NCBI GenBank assembly: GCA_018896985.1
Contig: JAHILQ010000160.1
Coordinates: forward strand, 1 to 10,697
Direction: 5' to 3'
Length of the DNA: 10,697 nucleotides
From: Nitrospinota bacterium
GTDB lineage: Bacteria; Nitrospirota; Thermodesulfovibrionia; Thermodesulfovibrionales; UBA1546
The notes below the pieces were generated by a model that worked only from the letters and a program-made list of their open reading frames with translations, had not been told where the DNA came from and ran no database searches. Shown here in pieces: positions 6,748-10,697 of this stretch (the stretch's first letter is position 1; each line of letters starts with the position of its first letter). The translations under genes and the position numbers were made by a program.

Positions 6748-9183
6748 CTACCCTCCCCATCTCTCCAATAAAAACTTCGCTCCTTCTTTATCCAACGGCT
6801 GATTGCCTGAACCGCATTGAGGGTCTTGAATGCAGGATGGGCATCCTTCCTCGCATGAACATTCTGATATAACTGTCAGCGCTGCCTTAAACCACTCATC
6901 CATAACATCAAACGCCCTTTTCGTCAGGCCAATTCCGCCTTCATATCCGTCATATATAAATACCGCAGGCTTTTTAAATAGAGGGTAAAACGGATAGCTC
7001 AATCCTCCTATGTCTCCCTTATCGCATAAGGCAAAGAGGGGCATGCACGCTATTGATGCATGTTCAAATGCATGAAGGCTTCCTGCGAGGTCATAGCCAA
7101 GAGATTCCATATCATTCTCTGTATCTTTATCTATCCTTAACCACAATCCCTCTGTATCAAAAATATATTCAGGCATATCAAGGTCATGCCTTGAGAGCCT
7201 TGTCCTGTCAAATATATTTTTCCTGTCATACCCTGTCACCCTGTTTTTCATTCTTAATCTGCCCCTGAAAACTTCCAGATGTTTCACCTTAAAATCCCCC
7301 CGCCCCCCCTTTACTAAAGGGGGGTGAAGGGGGATTATCTCTAACTTTTTAATCTCCATCTCTTCAATAACCTCTGTTTCATCCTTTGTGCGCGCCTGAG
7401 TGTAATACAGGACATCAACCTCCTTACAGATAACCTTCCTTTCTTCAATCAGGAGTTCTGATACCCTGTACTGCCTTCCGCGGTGGAGATAGATTGCGCC
7501 CGGGAATGCCTCTCTGAAAATCCTTGTCCCGCTCAAATCTCCGATATGCCTTCCTGATTCATCCACTATATCAAAAGGCTTTCCGATAGCCCTTATCTCA
7601 ACCTCTCTGTGCGGAGTCCTGCTTCGTGAAAACCAGATATCGCCTCTTTTGCCGGGATTCAACATGCCTTCCTGAACAAGCTCTTTTATCAATGGCATAA
7701 GTTTTTCAGTATCATAAATGCTGTCCCCGGCTCTCAGATATATCTCTGACGAGGCGCAGGGAAGATGTTTTTTAATGATATTCTTATTCTCTGGGTCTAT
7801 GACTCCAGCCTCATGAGATTTTTCAAAAAAGGCATCAGGATGCCTCATAAAATACTGGTCAAGCGCATCCTGAATCGCAATCATCGCTATCAAAGATTCC
7901 TGCCCCTGCCTTCCAACCCGTCCTGCCCTCTGCCATGTGCTTGATATTGAACCCGGATAACCTATAAGAATGCATACATCAAGCCCGCCTATATCAACAC
8001 CAAGTTCAAGGGCGCTTGTTGAAACAACGCCGAGGAGTTCACCGCTGAAGAGTTTCTGCTCTATCTCTCTTCTTTCCTTCGGAAGAAAACCTGCGCGATA
8101 GGGGCTAATTTTTTCTGCAAACTGAGGAGCCCTGTCAACAGTCCACTTATATATAAGCTCTGTAATCTTTCTCGCCTTTGTGAATACAATGGTCTTCAAT
8201 CCTGCCTCAAGGCATTTAATGAATAAAGCGGTTGCCTCTGTGTAAGGGCTTTCAAGCAATGGATTTATGAACATGAAGTGTCTTCCTGCCTGAGGAGCGC
8301 CGCTTTCTGTCACAGTCTTGAAAGGCAGTCCGATGAGTTCCTCTGCAATGTCCTTCGGGTTTGCAATCGTAGCTGAACAGGCAATGAACTGAGGGTTTGA
8401 ACCCCAGTAATTGCATATCCTTCTGAGCCTCCGCAATACATGGGCAACATTAGAGCCGAACACCCCGCGGTATGTGTGTATCTCATCAACAACAACATAC
8501 TTAAGATTTTTGAAAAACCCTTCCCATTTTGCATGAAAGGGGTTTATTGCGAGATGGAGCATATCAGGGTTTGTGAATATGACATTAACGCGCGGGGGAA
8601 ATTCTGTTTCCCCCGCGATCCCCCTTTGAAAAACCTTTCGTATCTTTCCCCTTCTGTATGCTGTAGTATCTCCGTCATAGACCTCGGCAACTCGTAATGG
8701 AGATTTCGTGCCTCTTGCAGTTTTTTCTTTCAGCAATCCATCCTCATCGCCTTTTAAAATCCCCCCATGCCCCCCTTTGCTAAAGGGGGGTGAGGGGGGA
8801 TTAATACCCACTTCATAAAAAAGCTCATTTAGGTTCTTGACCTGATCCTGCTCAAGTCCTTTCAGAGGGAAAATATACAGGGCTCTGGTTTCAGGATTTT
8901 CAATTATGGATTCAATAACAGGTATGTTATAGATGAGGCTTTTTCCGCTTGCAGTCGGAGTCATTACAACAACGTTCTCGCCCTGCCTGATTAAATCAAT
9001 CGCCTCAACCTGATGGCTCCAGAACAACTCAATCCCCTGATTCTTAAAAACCATTTTTAATCTCTCATCAAGGTCAATCTTTTTATACAGTGGTTCTACA
9101 GGATGAATATACCTGTGCTCTGTTATTGAGGGGTTGAACCTGTCGTCTTTTTCAAGCGATTCAATAAGATTAATAACTGACAT
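6748..9183 (-). CDS. mrfA: MrfA/YprA/Hrq1-family DEXH helicase with C-terminal DUF1998 zinc cluster
   Basis: This 811-residue DNA helicase aligns from memory along its length with Bacillus subtilis YprA (MrfA, mitomycin repair factor). Walker A is TPTASGKS (75-82), the DEXH box VVDEIHTYRGVFGS (231-244), motif III SAT (270-272), and motif VI QRAGRVGRQ (418-426). PYRAGFLPKERREIE and STSALELGVDIG are family signatures. The end carries C775, C777, C781, C784 and C790 (CSCEEGCPSCIQDPQC), the DUF1998 metal site. Family role: 3'-5' unwinding in repair of mitomycin-type or crosslink damage; the partner MrfB is not in the window. It is about 60 residues longer than YprA, mostly because of three palindrome-derived stretches at residues 128-142, about 187-198 and 616-630. 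The ATG has only agga directly against it, a poor ribosome-binding site. It follows pcm on the same strand. Confidence 0.92.
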   Translation of the reverse strand: MSVINLIESLEKDDRFNPSITEHRYIHPVEPLYKKIDLDERLKMVFKNQGIELFWSHQVEAIDLIRQGENVVVMTPTASGKSLIYNIPVIESIIENPETRALYIFPLKGLEQDQVKNLNELFYEVGINPPSPPFSKGGHGGILKGDEDGLLKEKTARGTKSPLRVAEVYDGDTTAYRRGKIRKVFQRGIAGETEFPPRVNVIFTNPDMLHLAINPFHAKWEGFFKNLKYVVVDEIHTYRGVFGSNVAHVLRRLRRICNYWGSNPQFIACSATIANPKDIAEELIGLPFKTVTESGAPQAGRHFMFINPLLESPYTEATALFIKCLEAGLKTIVFTKARKITELIYKWTVDRAPQFAEKISPYRAGFLPKERREIEQKLFSGELLGVVSTSALELGVDIGGLDVCILIGYPGSISSTWQRAGRVGRQGQESLIAMIAIQDALDQYFMRHPDAFFEKSHEAGVIDPENKNIIKKHLPCASSEIYLRAGDSIYDTEKLMPLIKELVQEGMLNPGKRGDIWFSRSRTPHREVEIRAIGKPFDIVDESGRHIGDLSGTRIFREAFPGAIYLHRGRQYRVSELLIEERKVICKEVDVLYYTQARTKDETEVIEEMEIKKLEIIPLHPPLVKGGRGDFKVKHLEVFRGRLRMKNRVTGYDRKNIFDRTRLSRHDLDMPEYIFDTEGLWLRIDKDTENDMESLGYDLAGSLHAFEHASIACMPLFALCDKGDIGGLSYPFYPLFKKPAVFIYDGYEGGIGLTKRAFDVMDEWFKAALTVISECSCEEGCPSCIQDPQCGSGNQPLDKEGAKFLLERWGG
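7293..7336 (-). repeat. In-frame palindromic repeat in the helicase gene (copy B)
   Basis: The inner stem is ccccccttt with aaagggggg around an act loop, and the outer stem is aatccccc with gggggatt. It has the same design as the copy at 8758-8802. Read in the helicase it codes for IIPLHPPLVKGGRGDF (about 616-630), a reading frame different from that used by the other copy. YprA lacks this stretch, so it is an insertion tolerated by the protein. Confidence 0.85.
8591..8617 (-). repeat. In-frame 11-bp-stem palindrome in the helicase gene
   Basis: The arms cgcgggggaaa (8591-8601) and tttcccccgcg (8607-8617) are perfectly complementary, with a 5-nt loop. It codes for part of FQRGIAGETEFPPRV, which has no counterpart in YprA between the IRK and the VIFTNPDML regions. 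The sequence differs from the aatcccccc type, so it is likely a second repeat family. Confidence 0.75.
8758..8802 (-). repeat. In-frame palindromic repeat in the helicase gene (copy A)
   Basis: The outer stem is aatcccccc with ggggggatt, the inner stem ccccccttt with aaagggggg, the loop gct, with a 3x3 internal mismatch. On the coding strand it gives NPPSPPFSKGGHGGI (128-142). Together with about 20 following residues it adds a loop between EVGI and VAEVYDGDTT, which are nearly adjacent in YprA. Confidence 0.9.
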
Positions 9184-9218
9184 TCCTACATTCTATCCCA
9201 TAAATGATTTCTAAAATG

Positions 9219-9348
9219 CAGATAGGACATAGTATTTGAGCGGCTTTATTTTGCCGATATTCAGACAGTTTGTATTTTGATAAATAAAGAGGGAAAATAC
9301 CTCGGAGGTCGAAGACCGAGAATGAGCGAGAGTACTATGTCCTATCTG
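9219..9348 (-). repeat. 130-bp element with 16-bp perfect terminal inverted repeats
   Basis: The ends cagataggacatagta (9219-9234) and tactatgtcctatctg (9333-9348) are exact inverted repeats. Inside are three more inverted pairs, one after the other: cggc/gccg (9241-9244, 9253-9256), gtatttt/aaaatac (9272-9278, 9294-9300) and ctcgg/ccgag (9301-9305, 9316-9320). The whole could fold as one closing stem with three internal hairpins, a four-way-junction shape. It fills most of the 193-bp gap between pcm and the helicase. It could be a MITE-like element or a structured RNA in the pcm-helicase transcript. I found no target-site duplication or reading frame in it. Confidence 0.7.
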
Positions 9349-9376
9349 GTTAAGCATAGTTTATGAATTTTCTGGG

Positions 9377-10036
9377 CTAAGAGTCTTCTTCATCACCTGA
9401 CCAACCGTATTCACCTATCAAAGGCACAAACACACACGGCACATGCAATTGTTCCGACAAAGCGCCTTTGGATTTCCTTACAATCAGAAGCTGCTGCGAA
9501 AACCGTATTCCAACAGGGGCAATAATTATTCCTCCGTCAGCCAACTGTTCTATCAAAGGCTCAGGAATCTTAGGTGAACCAGCAGTTATCAATATCCTGT
9601 CAAAAGGAGACTCTTCAGGTAAGCCAAGCGTGCCGTCGCCGGTTATGACATGGACATTGCCATATCCCAGCGCCTGAAATCTCTCCTCTGCCTTTTTAGC
9701 AAGCAAGGCTTTTCGCTCTATTGTGAAAACCTCCATGGAAAGCTCTGCAAGGATTGCTGCCTGATAACCCGAACCTGTCCCTATCTCAAGGACTTTTTCA
9801 TTCCCCTTAAGCTCAAGGAGTTCTGTCATTATCGCAACCATATACGGCTGTGATATTGTCTGCTCATCGCCGATTGGAAGAGCCATGTCGTCATAAGCCT
9901 TGTGCTGCATATAATCATCAACAAAAATATGCCTCGGCGCCTTTCTCATTGCAGAGAGAACGCGTTCATCCTTTATTCCCCTCGGAATAAGCTGAGTGTC
10001 CACCATCAAATCTCTTAATCTCTTAAAATCTTCCAT
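9377..10036 (-). CDS. pcm: Protein-L-isoaspartate O-methyltransferase
   Basis: This enzyme uses S-adenosylmethionine to methylate L-isoaspartyl residues in damaged proteins, starting their repair in the cytosol. At 219 residues it has normal length. Signatures are PRHIFVDD (34-41), LPIGDEQTISQPYMVAIM (53-70), the SAM-binding motif I VLEIGTGSGYQAAIL (82-96), and ITGDGTLGLPEESPFDRILITAG (about 135-157). The start MEDFKRLRDLMVDTQLI agrees with the family, although no Shine-Dalgarno is visible: the DNA just upstream is made of 8-bp repeats. It lies 75 nt after the oxidoreductase gene and upstream of the helicase on the same strand, so co-transcription is likely. Confidence 0.95.
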   Translation of the reverse strand: MEDFKRLRDLMVDTQLIPRGIKDERVLSAMRKAPRHIFVDDYMQHKAYDDMALPIGDEQTISQPYMVAIMTELLELKGNEKVLEIGTGSGYQAAILAELSMEVFTIERKALLAKKAEERFQALGYGNVHVITGDGTLGLPEESPFDRILITAGSPKIPEPLIEQLADGGIIIAPVGIRFSQQLLIVRKSKGALSEQLHVPCVFVPLIGEYGWSGDEEDS

Positions 10037-10050
10037 GTTTGCGTTTGTTG

Positions 10051-10133
10051 CGTTATAGAGTTATAGCGTTATAGCGTTAAAAAGCATATTATCAATGAGT
10101 GCAATAACGCACTACGCCATAACGCCATAACGC
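10051..10133 (-). repeat. 8-bp tandem repeats in both orientations
   Basis: Units of the form cgttatag/agttatag run in tandem at 10051-10079. The inverse form, cgttatgg on the other strand, runs at 10113-10133. gcgttatagcgtta (10066-10079) can pair with taacgccataacgc (10120-10133) with one mismatch, around a 40-nt loop. The right block encodes the last residues of the oxidoreductase (RYGVMA and the stop). The left block occupies the pcm leader. It could act as an mRNA stem between the genes, but there is no T-run to call it a terminator. Confidence 0.75.
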
Positions 10134-10697
10134 TTTAATATTTCTCTTGCCGCTATAATCCCTGACACCGATGCCTGAATCAGTCCTCTGCTCACACCTG
10201 CGCCGTCTCCGACAGCAAAGAGATTTTTAACCTCTGTCTCAAGGTTTCTGGTCAGGGTTAACTGCATTGAATAAAATTTAACCTCCACTCCGTAAAGAAG
10301 CGTATGTTTTGAATTCACTCCGGGCGCAATCTTATCAAGGGCGTCAATCATCTCAAGGATATCCGAGAGATAACGGTAAGGTATAACAAAACTCAGATCT
10401 CCCGGAGTTGCATCTTTCAAAGTGGGCTGTACCATTCCTTTTGCTATTCTCTCAGGCGTTGAACGCCTTCCTGCCTGCAGGTCTCCAAGCCGCTGCACAA
10501 TAACCCCCCTGCCGATGAAGTTAGCCAGCCTCGCAATGTATCTTCCGTAAGATATTGGCTCATCAAACGGCTCTGTAAAAAATGTGCTTACGAGGAGGGC
10601 AAAATTTGTGTTGCTGGTTTTTCTGTCAGCATAGCTGTGCCCGTTCACTGTCCAGATGCCCTTCAGATATTCCTTTACGACCTCGCCGTAAGGGTTA
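10112..10697 (-). CDS. FAD-dependent oxidoreductase (COG2509-like), C-terminal part
   Basis: The frame is open to the window edge: about 194 C-terminal residues beginning NPYGEVVKEYLKG are visible and the N-terminal FAD/NAD Rossmann part lies outside. An internal GTG at 10648 is not the true start, because coding sequence continues upstream in the same frame. HSYADRKTSNTNFALLVSTFF, GRSTPER-like (QAGRRSTPERIAKG) and YGVEVKFYSMQLTL are typical of this large, poorly studied family. LFAVGDGAGVSRGLIQASVSGIIAAREIL near the end is the conserved FAD-contacting GDGAG segment. The substrate is unknown. The last residues, KRYGVMA, come from the 8-bp repeat array, extending the normal end. It is the first gene of the run leading to pcm and the helicase. 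Confidence 0.85.
   Translation of the reverse strand, partial: NPYGEVVKEYLKGIWTVNGHSYADRKTSNTNFALLVSTFFTEPFDEPISYGRYIARLANFIGRGVIVQRLGDLQAGRRSTPERIAKGMVQPTLKDATPGDLSFVIPYRYLSDILEMIDALDKIAPGVNSKHTLLYGVEVKFYSMQLTLTRNLETEVKNLFAVGDGAGVSRGLIQASVSGIIAAREILKRYGVMA

Noticed and set aside
6748..9183. Helicase gene as a pseudogene because of repeat insertions
   Set aside because: All inserted palindromes keep the frame, and every helicase motif and all five C-terminal cysteines are present.
10051..10133. CRISPR-like array
   Set aside because: Units are 8 bp in direct tandem without spacers, and no cas gene is present.

Overview
The window reads as a piece of an AT-leaning environmental bacterial chromosome with two halves. 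G/C-run palindromes that code for peptides such as PPSPPFSKGG and PLHPPLVKGG, and short DUF559 genes wrapped in the same kind of repeat, are typical of Nitrospirota and some Desulfobacterota or Cyanobacteria genomes. I lean to Nitrospirota or Desulfobacterota from that alone; no rRNA or other marker gene is present, so the placement is weak.

Plus strand, 1-6738, is accessory, defence-island-like DNA. It opens with the end of an ORF6N-domain gene whose domain stops abruptly and runs into a palindromic repeat. A DUF559 (Vsr-like fold) endonuclease gene follows, flanked by inverted copies of that repeat. Next comes a tight three-gene run: a winged-helix-like 225-aa protein, a 749-aa GHKL/MORC-like ATPase, and a DUF2130 protein made of a coiled coil plus a PD-(D/E)XK nuclease core. 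The first two genes overlap by 14 nt, and the third starts 29 nt after the second. This run is the best candidate in the window for a little-described system, probably anti-phage or anti-plasmid. It is followed by a 38-codon relic of a Fic gene start, a RhuM-Doc fusion protein, and a complete class II Fic protein. The relic matches the start of the intact Fic gene, so the RhuM-Doc gene sits between a broken and an intact copy of the same 5' end.

Minus strand, 10697-6748, looks like core or housekeeping DNA. In transcription order it carries the C-terminal end of a large FAD-dependent oxidoreductase (COG2509-like), pcm (protein-L-isoaspartate O-methyltransferase), and an MrfA/YprA/Hrq1-family DNA-repair helicase. 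The helicase converges on the Fic gene with 9 nt between stop codons.

Small repeats run through the window. Four palindromes of one general design occur: two flank the DUF559 gene and two lie in frame inside the helicase gene. A different palindrome is also in frame in the helicase. A 130-bp element with perfect 16-bp terminal inverted repeats lies between pcm and the helicase. An 8-bp tandem repeat in both orientations lies between the oxidoreductase and pcm and supplies the last codons of the oxidoreductase. I saw no rRNA, tRNA, CRISPR array, IS transposase or convincing rho-independent terminator.
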